64,000 bases of DNA from Microvelia longipes (Eukaryota > Arthropoda > Insecta > Hemiptera > Veliidae): positions 7,525,791 to 7,589,790 of the forward strand of contig JACMZG010001913.1 in NCBI GenBank assembly GCA_018340805.1. Reading direction: 5' to 3'. Positions 10,560 to 25,785 of this stretch are shown here, piece by piece. How positions within the stretch are numbered: the first letter of the stretch is position 1; each line of letters begins with the position of its first letter. The translations under genes and the position numbers were made by a program. Under the pieces are notes generated by a model. That model was not told where the DNA came from, did not search any database, and saw only the letters and a list, made by a program, of their open reading frames with translations.

Positions 10560-12090
10560 GTACGAAATGAGTCTCATTTTTTTCAGTTCCGGCTCTTGAA
10601 CTATTAGATCAACTTGCCATCATCAGTGCCATCTAACTCATGACTGTAAAAGTTTAGCCAAGGACAACTCATGATGGTAAATATTTAAACATACATCAAA
10701 CCAATATTCTAATTGATAAATTAAGACCAATTCTATAAAGAAAATGTTAAGTCAAGTCTTACCAACTTAAAACGTTGTCTAACATCTAATTATTTCGTAA
10801 TTTCTTATAAGAAAAAATAATTCCAATAGAATCCATAAGTAAACTTTACATAAGAACCTGTATTATTAAATCGATAACTAAACTAATGCAATACAAGCTT
10901 TTTATTACATTTAATAAACTTAATTAAATATAACATTTATGGTTTTAAATGGTATTTAAAAAAAGGAGCATGTATAAAAATCAAGTCTAACTAGTTAAAT
11001 TTACTAATAAAACCTTAATATAATATAATCAAAGTTTAAATATAATGATACTAAATTATAGTTCATTTCCAGGATCTTTAAGATCCATTTTTTCTTGAAA
11101 AGATTACCTATAAGGAGTCGATAATTTGATACAGAAATATTTGAAACCAATTTAAAAATAAATATCGTTTTAAGAGCCCCGAGAACTTGTTAAGTGTGTC
11201 TTACAAATTGAAACTGTTATTTATTTAGAAAATAGTTTATCGATTTTTTGTTTTAAAAGCGTTTCGATGTTATTTGTAGACTCTAGGTAAGGTTTGGCAA
11301 ATTTCTAAAGGGAAAAATGTGCGTATGAGATCAGGGAATTCAAGGGAGATGATTTTTCAGAAAGAAAAACCAATAAACTCGCTGATCAAGAATATAAGAG
11401 GGCGAACGAGCTGGGAGGAGCCTTCCTAACAAAGTTTCAGGGCGTCAAAAATTGAAAAAAAATTAAAACACTTTCTATAAAAGGCACTTTCTTCCAATTA
11501 CGTAATTATATAGGCCCCATGTGAAGATATGATTTAATAAATAAGGGAATGTCCATCCATAGTGTGGCGTCAATAGTTCAATTGTTGTGTTGAACTTAAC
11601 ACAACTTAAATTTACTTAAATTTTATAAGTAAATGGTAAACTGAATTTAACTCAGAAACTACAGGAACAACATGGTAACTATACTTTAAGTTATCATCTA
11701 AAAATGAACCTAAAACTTTAGTAAACGGCACTAGAATTAATAACAAATTGTAACGGTCTACAATTATTCCGAAATCAAAATATAACAGAAACGCTCTTTG
11801 ATGTATTTAAAAGCTAGCTTATTACAAAAGCACCATTCGTCAAAACACTGACACAACCACCTATTAGCGTACATTTCTAAACTAACAATACAATAAAATA
11901 TAACAGATGGGTCGTCAGCATATAAAATAACAAAACAATATTTAACTATAGTTTTGAACCAGGGTGATAAGTCCTTAATATAAATAGCAAAAAGTAATAG
12001 ACGTTGTATAATTTCTCTGTGACACGAAAGTTTCTCTTCCTGTCTAAAGATGAGAAAAGCAAGTACTAAGACGAACTACAATGTAAGCAA
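10560..12090. other. Mostly unassigned A+T-rich DNA
   Basis: Positions 10586-10634 hold CCGGCTCTTGAA...GCCATCATCAGTGCC, a possible decayed Penelope-like end. I see no gene or repeat in the remaining stretch. Confidence 0.5.
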
Positions 12091-12094
12091 TGTA

Positions 12095-12165
12095 ATTTCC
12101 ATATTCTGAGGACAAGCGAAGCGAGTCCAAATTGGCAAGGATGAGAAGCTGTCAAAGATCGGTGA
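12095..12165 (+). mobile_element. Right-end scrap of the 5S-tailed element
   Basis: TTCTGAGGACAAGCGAAGCGAGTCCAAA matches the segment just right of the 5S module in other copies. The remainder is lost. Confidence 0.55.
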
Positions 12166-12199
12166 AGGGTGTCGAGAGGGCAAAGGATCGAATCAAATC

Positions 12200-12698
12200 T
12201 TAGAATAATACTATATATAGAAGGAGCACTACTGATAACACGAAAGGCGGTTCACTGGTGCACCTAAGTAATGCAATTTTATAAAAAAAGTTGGCAATAC
12301 TTCCGGTTGCTGAATTATTATGTTCTATTATTAATTAATGATTGATTATTCATAAAATACTAATATAAATATCGGTGCATTACAATATTTTAAGCATTTT
12401 AAATTGTAGTTTAACGTATTTATTAAAATTATATATAAAAAAGATTCTTGTATTCCGCCACCCTTTTGCCATCTAAGACCAGTTTTATTAAATACTCAGC
12501 AGGTGTTTTAAGTTATTATATTTGTTCTTTACGATATTTCTTCATTAATAGATATTTATGACACATATTTAAAATAATGTTTTGTTGTCAGGTTGGCAGC
12601 ATTACTTAGTTGCACCAGTCAACCGGCTTTCGTGTTATCAGTGGAATTACATTGTGTTTACGGTCCTGTGCTCCTTCTATATATAGTATTATTCAAGA
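12200..12698. mobile_element. MITE with long terminal inverted repeats
   Basis: The left end GAATAATACTATATATAGAAGGAGCAC and the right end GTGCTCCTTCTATATATAGTATTATTC are inverted. The arms continue with GATAACACGAAAGGCGGTTCACTGGTGCACCTAAGTAATGC and its complement. The interior contains ACTTCCGGTTGCTGAATTA and TTGCCATCTAAGACCAG. A second, inverted copy lies at 20975-21363. The short ORF at the right end is part of the arm. Confidence 0.8.
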
Positions 12699-12699
12699 A

Positions 12700-13033
12700 T
12701 CAAATACACCGTACCCGGTTTTTTACAAAATCAAATTATAACAGCTTTGTTCAAGTTTCAATGCTGCCATTTGATTTTGTACAACAAATTATTTAACAGA
12801 ATCATAATAATATACTATAATGTTAGTATAATACACCATAATCAATATAAAACCAATTTTTATAATTTTAGTTATAAAATATTATTCTATGAATTATATA
12901 TAAATATATTGGTCTGGTTATGTTTCCTCTGTATTGATTTAAAACACCGTATAATCACTGCTCTAATTTAACTTCGTGGGTGGGCCTTACCATGCGATTT
13001 GAGTTTATTAATTTTGTTGGCTAATTTTTCATG

Positions 13034-13036
<3 letters not shown>
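12700..13036. other. Unassigned A+T-rich spacer
   Basis: I see no gene or repeat. Confidence 0.45.

Positions 13037-13112
<76 letters not shown>
13037..13112. repeat. (TA)n microsatellite
   Basis: Nearly pure TA. Confidence 0.95.
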
Positions 13113-14585
<1,473 letters not shown>

Positions 14586-14589
14586 AAAA

Positions 14590-15175
14590 TCTGGTACGGA
14601 ACATCTCGGAACATTTCCTCACACTCTTATCCTTGCTACTTTCGGCTCGCTTTGCTCGTCCTAAGATTGTGGAAATGACATGAGACTCGCTTCACTCGTC
14701 CTCAGACATTCAAAATTTCTGTGTTTTATTCTCTGCAGTCACCCATTCAGGCATTGACCTCGCTCGGTTCTACTTAACATTAGTAATCCAACAAAATCCG
14801 CAAAGTAAATATACTAGCCCTATTGAAATATAAGTTAGTATAATTATTTAAATAAATAAATAAAATAAAATAAAAAAGGTTTATTTTTTTTACAACACAA
14901 CACAGGTTTGTGTTGTGTTGTAAAAAATGCATGTATTAAATGCATGGATGCATTTATTACATGCATGCATATACTTATGTTAAAGTTCAACTCAATTGGT
15001 AATTATTTTTTTATTTTTACCTAATTTGTATAAAACATATAAATTTCATTTAATAACAATATAAATTAATGCTGATAATGATATAAAACTTGGCACATAG
15101 TTGGTCGTATATAGGACTTATATGAGTGCTAAATTTCAAAACCTACCCAATCGTTTTTCAGTTTCAAGTCTCTGC
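14590..15175 (-). mobile_element. 5S-tailed element, minus-strand copy
   Basis: On the minus strand the 5S-like core runs 14790 down to 14735 (GGATTACTAATGTTAAGTAG ... TGAATGGGTGACTGC). It is followed by GAGGACGAGTGAAGCGAGTCTC and a second diverged GGACGAGCAAAGCGAGCC. At 15062-15160 the body (ATGATATAAAACTTGGCACA) matches the 59.6-kb copy. The purine-rich array begins just beyond. Confidence 0.65.
14887..14926. repeat. Perfect 18-bp hairpin
   Basis: TTTTTACAACACAACACA, loop GGTT, then TGTGTTGTGTTGTAAAAA. It is adjacent to an ATGCAT-rich short repeat (14927-14970). Confidence 0.85.
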
Positions 15176-15189
15176 ATGGACTTGAAGTC

Positions 15190-15930
15190 GAACCTAGAAG
15201 GATTTAAATAGGAAGGACCTAGAAGGAAGAAAGATAATAAAAGGACTCAAGAAAGAAAGAACATAGGAGGACTCAAAGAAGAAAGAGCATAGAGGACTCG
15301 AGAAAAAAAATCGCATAGGATTCAAGAAAGAAAGAGCATAGGAGGATTTAACGAGCAAAGAATTTAGGAGGGCTCAAAGACAGAGCATAGAAGGGTTCAA
15401 GGAACAAAGAATGTAAGAGGATTCAAGGAAAAAAGATCATAGACGGATTCAAGGAACAAACTACATAGGATGGATCAAGGGAAAAAGAGCATAGAAGGAT
15501 TTAAGGAACAAAAAATATAAGAGGATTCAAAGAAAAAAGAGCATAGAAACATTCAAGGAACAAAGAATGTAGGAGGATTCAAGGATAAAAGAGCATAGAA
15601 GGATAAAAGGAACTAAGAACATAGGATGAATCTAGGGAAAAAGAACATAGGAGGATTCAAGGAACAAAGAATGTAAGAGGATTCAAGGAAAAAAGATCAT
15701 AGACGGATTCAAGGAACAAACTACATAGGATGGATCAAGGGAAAAAGAGCATAGAAGGATTTAAGGAACAAAAAATATAAGAGGATTCAAAGAAAAAAGA
15801 GCATAGAAACATTCAAGGAACAAAGAATGTAGGAGGATTCAAGGATAAAAGAGCATAGAAGGATAAAAGGAACTAAGGACATAGGATGAATCTAGGGAAA
15901 AAGAACATAGGAGGATTCAAGGAACAAAGA
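15190..15930. repeat. Purine-rich tandem array with a 260-bp duplication
   Basis: Units of about 24 bases (GGATTCAAGGAACAAAGA, AGAGCATAG) vary from copy to copy. Positions 15401-15660 and 15661-15920 are a direct duplication with a single difference noticed (AAGAACAT against AAGGACAT near 15876). The larger duplication is therefore much younger than the array. Confidence 0.9.
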
Positions 15931-16104
15931 GCATCAACTGCTGACCGAACATTTCGTTCTTTAACAACTTTTGATCTAACATTTCGTTCTGTACCTACTA
16001 ATCATCCAGCATTTCTTTCTATAACTAATAATAATCCAGTATCCCGTCCTTTAAGCTCTGATGATCCAACATTTTGTTTGCTAACAGTTTTGATGGATCA
16101 TTAA
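15931..16104. repeat. Degenerate 40-45-bp repeats
   Basis: Four units of the type CCAACATTTCGTTCTTTAAC with AACTTTTGAT or ACTAATAATAAT follow the purine array. The 72-codon ORF that starts in the array and crosses them has a periodic composition and is not supported as a gene. Confidence 0.6.
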
Positions 16105-18788
<2,684 letters not shown>

Positions 18789-18789
18789 A

Positions 18790-18990
18790 TTTTCCCAGGT
18801 TGTGTATTGGTTAGCACGTATGCCTGCCACCTAGACTATTCGGGTTCGATCCCGGTTGGAGCCTCTGGGTTTTTCATGCAAGGGATGGAAATCCTTATGT
18901 GCCGTCTTTCAAAAGAAACGTTAAGACGGCGGTTCAAAGTCTATGCGATGTTAGTTTCTCCTAAATGATTCCTAGCCCTAAATAAAACGG
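18790..18990 (+). mobile_element. tRNA-derived SINE (family 2)
   Basis: GTGTATTGGTTAGCACGTATG is an A-box region and CGGGTTCGATCCCGGTTGG a canonical B box, 43 bases apart (tRNA spacing). A non-tRNA body follows: GGGATGGAAATCCTTATGTG, then AAGACGGCGGTTCAAAGTC. The acceptor arm does not pair as in a real tRNA gene. The ORF across it is incidental. Confidence 0.7.
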
Positions 18991-19139
18991 GGTTTTGGCT
19001 AAATTTGGACCCTCAACAATTGAAACTTTAATTGTAGCTTCTATTTAAAGTATTTGTTTCAAAATAAATGTATGAGAGTTATATTGTGTCGCCCAGCTAG
19101 AACTAGTACCTTAAGTATGCTCAAAGAGCTTCCATTGGT

Positions 19140-19268
19140 TAGACGTCCGTTACTTGATTTAAGTATTACTCTATGATTTTTATTTTTAAATTAGTCAGAT
19201 AAGATGTTACCAAGTTACTTTAACAACAAGATAGTTACTGAGAACCTAAGAAACCCTTATAATATTAG
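19140..19268 (+). pseudogene. LINE reverse-transcriptase fragment, left piece
   Basis: The translation contains LPSYFNNKIVTENLRNPYNIR, then breaks at the insertion 19269-19596. The phrase resembles the end of RT ORFs of non-LTR retrotransposons (LP.YF...N.RN.YN.R). It continues in the right piece after the 14-bp duplication CCTTATAATATTAG. Only the C-terminal portion is preserved, and upstream sequence is decayed. Confidence 0.65.
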
Positions 19269-19596
19269 AGAAAAAAAGAAAGATGTCACTCTACTTAGTA
19301 TATATTTATTGACAGAACTGACTTTCAAACTTAACAGTTCATCATCAGTGCCAGTGAAAGCGAAGTAAAGAAGCTAGGAGACAGACGAAACAGATTTGGT
19401 GTCTACCCTTGAGTCAGACACCAGCCTCTGGACAAATCCGTTTCGTCTGTCTCCTAGCTTCTTTACTTCGCTTTCAACGGCACTGATGATGAACTGTTAA
19501 GTTTGAAAGTCGGCTCTGTCAATAAATATATACTAAGTGGAGTGACATCTTTCTTTTTTCTCCTATTTGGAAACTCCACAACTCATCTTACTATAT
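19269..19596. mobile_element. Penelope-type hairpin inserted in the LINE
   Basis: Two arms (AAAGAAAGATGTCACTCTACTTAGTATATATTTATTGACAGA.. at 19275-19395 and the complement at about 19438-19557) surround a short spacer that has its own inverted GTGTCTAC/AGACACCAG core. Arms include GTTCATCATCAGTGCC and GGCACTGATGATGAAC. The perfect 14-bp duplication CCTTATAATATTAG (19255-19268 and 19597-19610) marks it as a real insertion. Confidence 0.85.
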
Positions 19597-19925
19597 CCTT
19601 ATAATATTAGGTCATCTAAAGAAATAGATACTCCTAGGATAAACAGTTCAGCCAGAAACAATACTATATTTAATGATGGAATAAAAGAATTTAATAAATT
19701 AGATAAAACAATAAAAGATGTCAAAGTAATAAAGCAATTTAAAAATTTATTATTTGATCACCTCTATTTAAAAATGTTAAAAGCTTATTAGTGTTAATTT
19801 TATTTATTTATTTTTTTAAATAAAAGCCTTTTTTAGTGTTTTATAAATGTAAAAATTGAATTTTTGTATTTTTTTATGTATTTTGTAAGTAGCTTCGCTA
19901 AATAAATATACATTTCATTTCATTT
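19597..19925 (+). pseudogene. LINE 3' end, right piece
   Basis: The frame continues with SSKEIDTPRINSSARNNTIF, then FNDGIKEFNKL...FKNLL, ending at a stop at 19789-19791. This is the usual C-terminus of CR1/Jockey/I-like RT ORFs (NSLF..G...YN.LP..IK....FK..L). The 3' UTR ends in AAATATACATTTCATTTCATTT, a repetitive tail in place of poly(A). The clade is not resolved. Confidence 0.7.
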
Positions 19926-20695
19926 ATGGTTTCAATTGCAGGAAAGCTTAACCTTGGAGTAGGGCACGTGTTTTTTCTAGTTAAAACAATGGAAACTTAT
20001 AGTGAAGCCATGGCTTTTCTGTGGATAAGACGCAAAATATCTTCGCTTGAACTCATAGGGTAGGGTAGAACACTATCTTATATCTAACATAATTAGCAAA
20101 AAGGGCCTAACAACGTGGCCAGGTGATCCATTACCTCTCTCTAATTACTATCACTATGTATAGTGCTGAAACTATTTCGTCCAAACTTGTTGGTGTGAAC
20201 ATTCGTACTCCATTCCTAAAATTCAAAAATAAAACAAAAGTTTATCTCAACTTTATATTTGTTAAATTATTTAATTAATAGCGGGGCGTGTTTGGTCCAG
20301 GTAGAAAGACTGCACCAAGCAACAGATAAAATATGTCTGTTTGTTCTGTCGTGCGTCTACTTTTTTTTTATTAACTCCATGGCTTGAAGTCTGGATGTAA
20401 GTTATAATTAAGCGTAAAGATTTGGGATATTTTACCTCATAACTAATACTTCATGTCACCATATATTCGATTTGATATGTAATTATTAAAAAATAATTTG
20501 AGGCGTTTTATAAAAAGATTTTTAGATGCTGAGAGCCCAACAATCTTTATTCTGTGGATATCCCTCATTATTTTATTTACTGCCAGCGTTGTAAGTTTTA
20601 TATGCAGTCTCGTTAACTAACATATTATGTTACTGCATATTATGCAATAAGACTGCAAAATGGAATCTTTTCAGTGGAGGTTTATAAATATCCCC
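19926..20695. other. Unassigned spacer
   Basis: I see no gene or repeat boundary. Confidence 0.5.
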
Positions 20696-20699
20696 CGAC

Positions 20700-20970
20700 C
20701 CGAAAACGAGGCAAGGCTATAGAAATTATCAGCCGGGGCCGGTAATTAACATATTTTACTCACGAGGCGAAGCAGAGACAGTCAAATAGCGAATTTCAAG
20801 CTGAGTCGAAGCCTAAGCAGATAATTTACATATTTGAAGAGGCGAAGCTAAGGAAGAAAAATAGCGAATTGCCTGCTGAGGCGAATCCGATGCAAGTGAT
20901 TGACATATTTTACAGAATAAAAGCGAAGCCAAGAAAGGAAAAATAGCAAATGCCTGCTAAAGATTAAATT
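20700..20970. repeat. Degenerate tandem repeat, about 85-bp unit
   Basis: Three diverged units share GAGGCGAAGC..AG..A.AAAATAGCGAATT, CCTGCTGAGGCGAA and TTTACATATTTTAC. It abuts the MITE fragment. Confidence 0.65.
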
Positions 20971-20974
20971 AATG

Positions 20975-21363
20975 CTGAAGATCGTAAAGAACAAATACAT
21001 ACTTAAAACACCTGCTGTGCTGAGTATTTATTAAAGCCGGTCTTAAATGGCAAAAGGATAGCGGAATGCAAGAATCTACATTTAGTTGACGAAGACTTTT
21101 AATATAATTTTAATTAAAAACGTTAAACTACAATTTAAAATGCTTAAAATATTGTAATGCACCTATATTTATGTTAGTATTTTATGAATAATCAATCATT
21201 CATTAATGATAGAACATGTAGTAATTCAGCAACCGGAAGTATTGCCAACTTTTTTATAACAAAATTGTATATTGTTAGGGTGGGCATTACTTAAGACCAC
21301 CAGTGAACCGCCTTTTGTGTTATCAGTAGTGCTCCTTCTATATATAATAATATTCTAAGATTT
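20975..21363. mobile_element. Second copy of the long-TIR MITE, inverted and truncated
   Basis: The segment GATCGTAAAGAACAAATACA...CACCTGCTG..GAGTATTTATTAAA through GTGCTCCTTCTATATATAATAATATTC is the reverse complement of 12.2-12.55 kb. One terminal arm is missing on the left. Confidence 0.8.
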
Positions 21364-21431
21364 AAATTCTTGTGACAACTAATTTAAACAATTTAATGCA
21401 CAAAAGGGTAATTTTGTGTGTTTGTGCAAAC

Positions 21432-21494
21432 TAACATTAATTAACAATAAATAAAATAAAAAGTGTTTTTTTTATTTATTGTTAATTAATGTTA
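21432..21494. repeat. Perfect 25-bp hairpin
   Basis: The arm beginning TAACATTAATTAACAATAAA (21432-21456) is exactly complementary to 21470-21494, with a 13-base loop. It is non-coding. Confidence 0.85.
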
Positions 21495-21679
21495 CATTAT
21501 GCTATTTATGTTAATTAGTACTGTGATTTACACATTCTTATCAGTTTCTTTAAGAATTCATGATAACCCATTTAAAAGGTTTTTTCCAATGAAAGAGTGA
21601 CTAGTGAGTTTAAACACCCTAAAATTAATTAAAATAAATCACTTCAAGAAATAATTTAAAATTAAAAAGGTTGTATTTA

Positions 21680-22160
21680 CCGCAAGTTGAAGAAGCAATC
21701 GAAGAATCAGCTACCGTCGATACTTGCTGTTAGATATGAACATCCCTACTTCTTCTCTTATCTTCAGAGGGCTCGTTGTGCTCATTGAGACGAGAAGTTA
21801 ATCACTGATATAACTTTATTAGTTGAGAGCTCGAGTGTTGCCCCGCCTGCTGATGATGGCGTTATGCAGAAACCGGTCCAGGGATATTAATATCCAACAG
21901 CAAGTATCGACGGTAGCTGATTCTTCGATTGCTTCTTCAACTTGCGGTAAATACAACCTTTTTAATTTTAACATAGCTAGTCATGCTAACATGTTAAACA
22001 CCTTCTTCTTTCTATCTCTTAAACTACATAACACTATTGCAAACATTTGGTTTAACAGACAATGTCTTACACATAGAGTCATACCTACTTATGATAAAAT
22101 AATTATTAAACAAAAAAAATACAACAGCAAGTATCGACGGTAGCTGATTCTTCGATTAAA
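21680..22160. repeat. Penelope-like terminal hairpin, copy 2, with coding scrap
   Basis: GGTTGTATTTACCGCAAGTTG...GAATCAGCTACCGTCGATACT at the left and CAAGTATCGACGGTAGCTG...CAACTTGCGGTAAATACAACC at the right are inverted, with GATGATGGCGTTATGCAGAAACCGG inside. The same blocks form copy 1 at 13.1-13.4 kb. The 106-codon ORF starting at 21823 runs through the repeat. Its tail after 21960 might derive from a Penelope ORF, but I could not confirm that. A third scrap of the end occurs at 22125-22155. Confidence 0.65.
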
Positions 22161-24226
22161 TAATTTAAAGGTTAATCTTCAAAAATGTAAAAAACCCGCA
22201 TACATATTATAACGTTGATCGCCCTTTAGTTATGAATTTCTTATCAGCGACGGTGACGCTGCTACGGTCTTTGAATCGCGAATTTACCTCAGTGGTTTTA
22301 TTTAGTTTTAGTAGCTTGATTTGATTTGTTAGAGACAATCTTCAACACCATCTCTTACTTGTCCTCGGACAAGTAAGGCTACCAGACATTAAGATAACTT
22401 TCATCCTATCAGATTAACCTAAGCATAACAATGGTAAATCATAGGCGCCTAAACATTTTGTGACCATCTCTCAGTAAACCTTTGTATTAAAAGCCCTTTA
22501 TAATTCCTAAAGCGGATCCCAAACACCTTACCCCACATCCCCGTTATAAAACCTTCTTTTAACTTCTTTAGCTTTAAAAGTTATTAAACTTAAAAAAGGG
22601 CCATTTAAAGTTTTTACTTGATCTATTTTCTTTTAAAAACGTTTTAAACTCTTCGACGACAATGAGATGTTTTTGTTTAAATTTCGTAAATCTTTTACTT
22701 AAAAGTTTTTAAGTAGGATTTTGAGTATCATCCTCAAGTCTTTACGATTTTACCGTTAAGCCGATTTACTTAGATCTTCTTCATTTTAAAGAAGTTGAAA
22801 AATGGGTTATGTGAAATGTGGATCAGTTTTGTGATAGGAAATAAGGTTGAATGACATTTAGTGGTGTATTAGTTACTGATGACCTTTTAGGATTTGCCTG
22901 GGTACCGGACTTAATGATATTGTAAATAAAACTCGGTAGTAAACCTCAGTAGACCTATAGGGGTTTAATAATCAATTTAAATAAAGCCTTTGAGTATTGC
23001 CAACCTAGGAACTTCACTTTAAAACGACAATGACCGTCTTCAACCAAAAGGGACATGACTTAGAGGGATAGAAAAGTAGATTTCCCTACTTTTGGACCGA
23101 AGACTTGGCTGGGAGTTTTTTTTTTACTACAAAAGTGGTTTTTGGTAAGATATTAATAATCAAAGGTGTTACTTTTTTCATGCTTCAAACTGTAACCAAT
23201 ATACTGTCTCCAGTAGTTATGTATCTAATCTATGTGTAAACCAGAGACTATAGATACTTAAACAGTAAGACTGTCGACTCAATGGTGGGAAAATTTGCCC
23301 GACACGAAAAAAAAGTCCCCCGACACTAGCGCGGCGGGGGACCTAACTTTCAATTGAGTGGGCGTGTCTTAATTTCCCGCTTTTTGCCCACAGTCAGTTT
23401 GAAATTTAATTTTTATACTTTGTATAGTTATACTTCTGACTAGCCGTACCGATTTAATCTTACACAGAACGCTTCTGATTATTTTTAAGTTTTTCATTCA
23501 AGTAATTTATTAATTTAATTAATTCCATCAGGTAATAATGAAATAGTGGCTAAAGTTTACACGTGCTAGAAGATAGTTTTTGGCATTTAATGCAGCCTGT
23601 ATTTTATTGACATCGGCAAGATGCGCACATGTGATTAAATGTAATTACCTAATAAAATCGACTAAATCAATAAATTAATTAAATGAAATATACTTATCTG
23701 CCATCATTAGCGTTCTCTTGAAGTTTTAAAAAGGTTTCTATTTACTTTTAGTTTCTGAATTTTGAAAATACAGAACATGCAACGGTGAATCGTTTTTGTG
23801 AAAAATACATACAGAAAAATTTTATAATAATAATAATAAATGTAGCTGTCATAACCAAGAATAGCCATGGTAATCATAAATTTAAATATAAAAATATAAT
23901 CAGTCATTTTTGGAAAGCTATTGGGGTTAGTTCATGAGTTGTCCGCACCGGTCCGCCGCAGCACTATTTTTAGTAGCTTGCGATAATCGAATCCAAACTT
24001 TTCCTCATTTAAGTTAACCCCCCCCTGGTGTAAACCAAAAATCTTTTATAAACATACCTTCCTCGCGTAAAAACACGAGGCCTTCAGTCTTTTCGCTTCT
24101 CCGCGGCCACATAGTTTTTGTTCTGTACACGGAGAAAAATCTAGTGTAAAAGTAACGCGTTAACGTTTTGGTGCTACACGCTTCATGTGTTAATATATGA
24201 ATAACACTAATAGTGTTAAGCGAAGA
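22161..24226. other. Unassigned DNA left of the Gypsy element
   Basis: I see no gene. Positions 23145-23235 look like a decayed MITE end. A locally G+C-richer block at 23280-23400 (GTCCCCCGACACTAGCGCGGCGGGGGAC) contains a short inverted repeat. The 5' LTR of the Gypsy element may start in the last few hundred bases or inside the following gap. No copy of this sequence was found downstream of pol. Confidence 0.45.
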
Positions 24227-25058
24227 NNNNNNNNNNNNNNNNNNNNNNNNNNNNNNNNNNNNNNNNNNNNNNNNNNNNNNNNNNNNNNNNNNNNNNNNNN
24301 NNNNNNNNNNNNNNNNNNNNNNNNNNNNNNNNNNNNNNNNNNNNNNNNNNNNNNNNNNNNNNNNNNNNNNNNNNNNNNNNNNNNNNNNNNNNNNNNNNNN
24401 NNNNNNNNNNNNNNNNNNNNNNNNNNNNNNNNNNNNNNNNNNNNNNNNNNNNNNNNNNNNNNNNNNNNNNNNNNNNNNNNNNNNNNNNNNNNNNNNNNNN
24501 NNNNNNNNNNNNNNNNNNNNNNNNNNNNNNNNNNNNNNNNNNNNNNNNNNNNNNNNNNNNNNNNNNNNNNNNNNNNNNNNNNNNNNNNNNNNNNNNNNNN
24601 NNNNNNNNNNNNNNNNNNNNNNNNNNNNNNNNNNNNNNNNNNNNNNNNNNNNNNNNNNNNNNNNNNNNNNNNNNNNNNNNNNNNNNNNNNNNNNNNNNNN
24701 NNNNNNNNNNNNNNNNNNNNNNNNNNNNNNNNNNNNNNNNNNNNNNNNNNNNNNNNNNNNNNNNNNNNNNNNNNNNNNNNNNNNNNNNNNNNNNNNNNNN
24801 NNNNNNNNNNNNNNNNNNNNNNNNNNNNNNNNNNNNNNNNNNNNNNNNNNNNNNNNNNNNNNNNNNNNNNNNNNNNNNNNNNNNNNNNNNNNNNNNNNNN
24901 NNNNNNNNNNNNNNNNNNNNNNNNNNNNNNNNNNNNNNNNNNNNNNNNNNNNNNNNNNNNNNNNNNNNNNNNNNNNNNNNNNNNNNNNNNNNNNNNNNNN
25001 NNNNNNNNNNNNNNNNNNNNNNNNNNNNNNNNNNNNNNNNNNNNNNNNNNNNNNNNNN
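24227..25058. other. Assembly gap (832 N)
   Basis: Unknown bases. The missing part must include most of the Gypsy gag capsid and probably the 5' LTR and leader. ORFs drawn across it are meaningless. Confidence 1.
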
Positions 25059-25785
25059 GATTTACTTACAAAGAAGGTTAGAAATGAAAATCTACGAGAG
25101 ATGCTTACAACAAGACCAGATATTAAAGTTGCTGAAATGAGATCTCTGGCAAAAATATATGAAGATAAAGTACATTTCCAGCGCGTCGCTGGTAATGAAA
25201 ATATTTGTGCAGTACAAAAGAAAAGCTATTCAAATGTGTTAAAGACGGGTCGAAATAATTTTGAAAACACAACTCAAAATCAGCCATCGGGTATTTTCAA
25301 GGCAAATAATAATACAAGATATGGTCAATCGAGAACTGAAATGCCAATGTATCAAAAAACATACAACGAGAGAATGTCACAACCAGTGATTATGGAAAAC
25401 AGAACGCATGGTTTCAGAGGAAAACCGACAGTTTATGAAACAGATTGCAAGGTGTCATTATAACAGAAGTAGAGGATTGCCAGAACCACGGGAAGAAAAA
25501 TTACGAGATGGACAATGTTACTGTTGCGGAGAACATGGACATATGCGTTTCCAGTGTCCTTTAAAAGACAAATGTTTGATATGCGGAAAATCTGGACACA
25601 ATTTTCAGCAATGTTACCTACTTCAAGGTCGTGCAAATTGCGGAAATACTAAAATTTTATGCATTCAAGAGGAGCACGAGGCAAATACAGACGAGGATGA
25701 GAGTTTCGTAATGCACGATATTGTCAAAGGAAAAAACCAGGACAACTCCATTGCATACATTTCGTCAGTGGAGTTAGCACAATAA
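25059..25785 (+). pseudogene. gag: Ty3/Gypsy gag, 3' part, frameshifted
   Basis: The N-terminal part is lost in the gap. The visible sequence starts in a capsid-like C-terminal region in one frame to a stop at 25461-25463. The natural continuation lies in the next frame (+1), so one indel sits at about 25400-25450. It carries two zinc knuckles of exact CX2CX4HX4C spacing: CYCCGEHGHMRFQC (about 25520-25561) and CLICGKSGHNFQQC (about 25574-25615). An acidic stretch (EEHEANTDEDE) and the stop at 25783-25785 follow. Gag packages element RNA in cytoplasmic particles. Two knuckles are common in Gypsy and retroviral-type Gag. Ribosomal slippage before the stop would yield Gag-Pol. The copy looks inactive. 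Confidence 0.85.
25731..25737 (+). promoter_or_regulatory. -1 ribosomal frameshift slippery site A AAA AAC
   Basis: The heptamer AAAAAAC is phased exactly as X XXY YYZ on the gag frame (GGA AAA AAC). A -1 slip there enters the frame that stays open through the protease, with no stop between 25738 and 26303. The gag stop lies 46 bases downstream. This is the standard expression strategy of many Ty3/Gypsy and retroviral elements. A downstream pseudoknot was not evaluated. Confidence 0.8.

Noticed and set aside
15886..16104. 72-codon ORF with periodic TFRSLTTFD-like repeats
   Set aside because: It starts in a purine-rich array and follows a degenerate DNA repeat, with no homology recognised.
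18790..18867. Possible tRNA gene with good A and B boxes
   Set aside because: The acceptor stem does not pair and a SINE-type body follows.
24197..25463. Long ORFs of 294 and 416 codons
   Set aside because: Most of their length is N. Only the part from 25059 is real.
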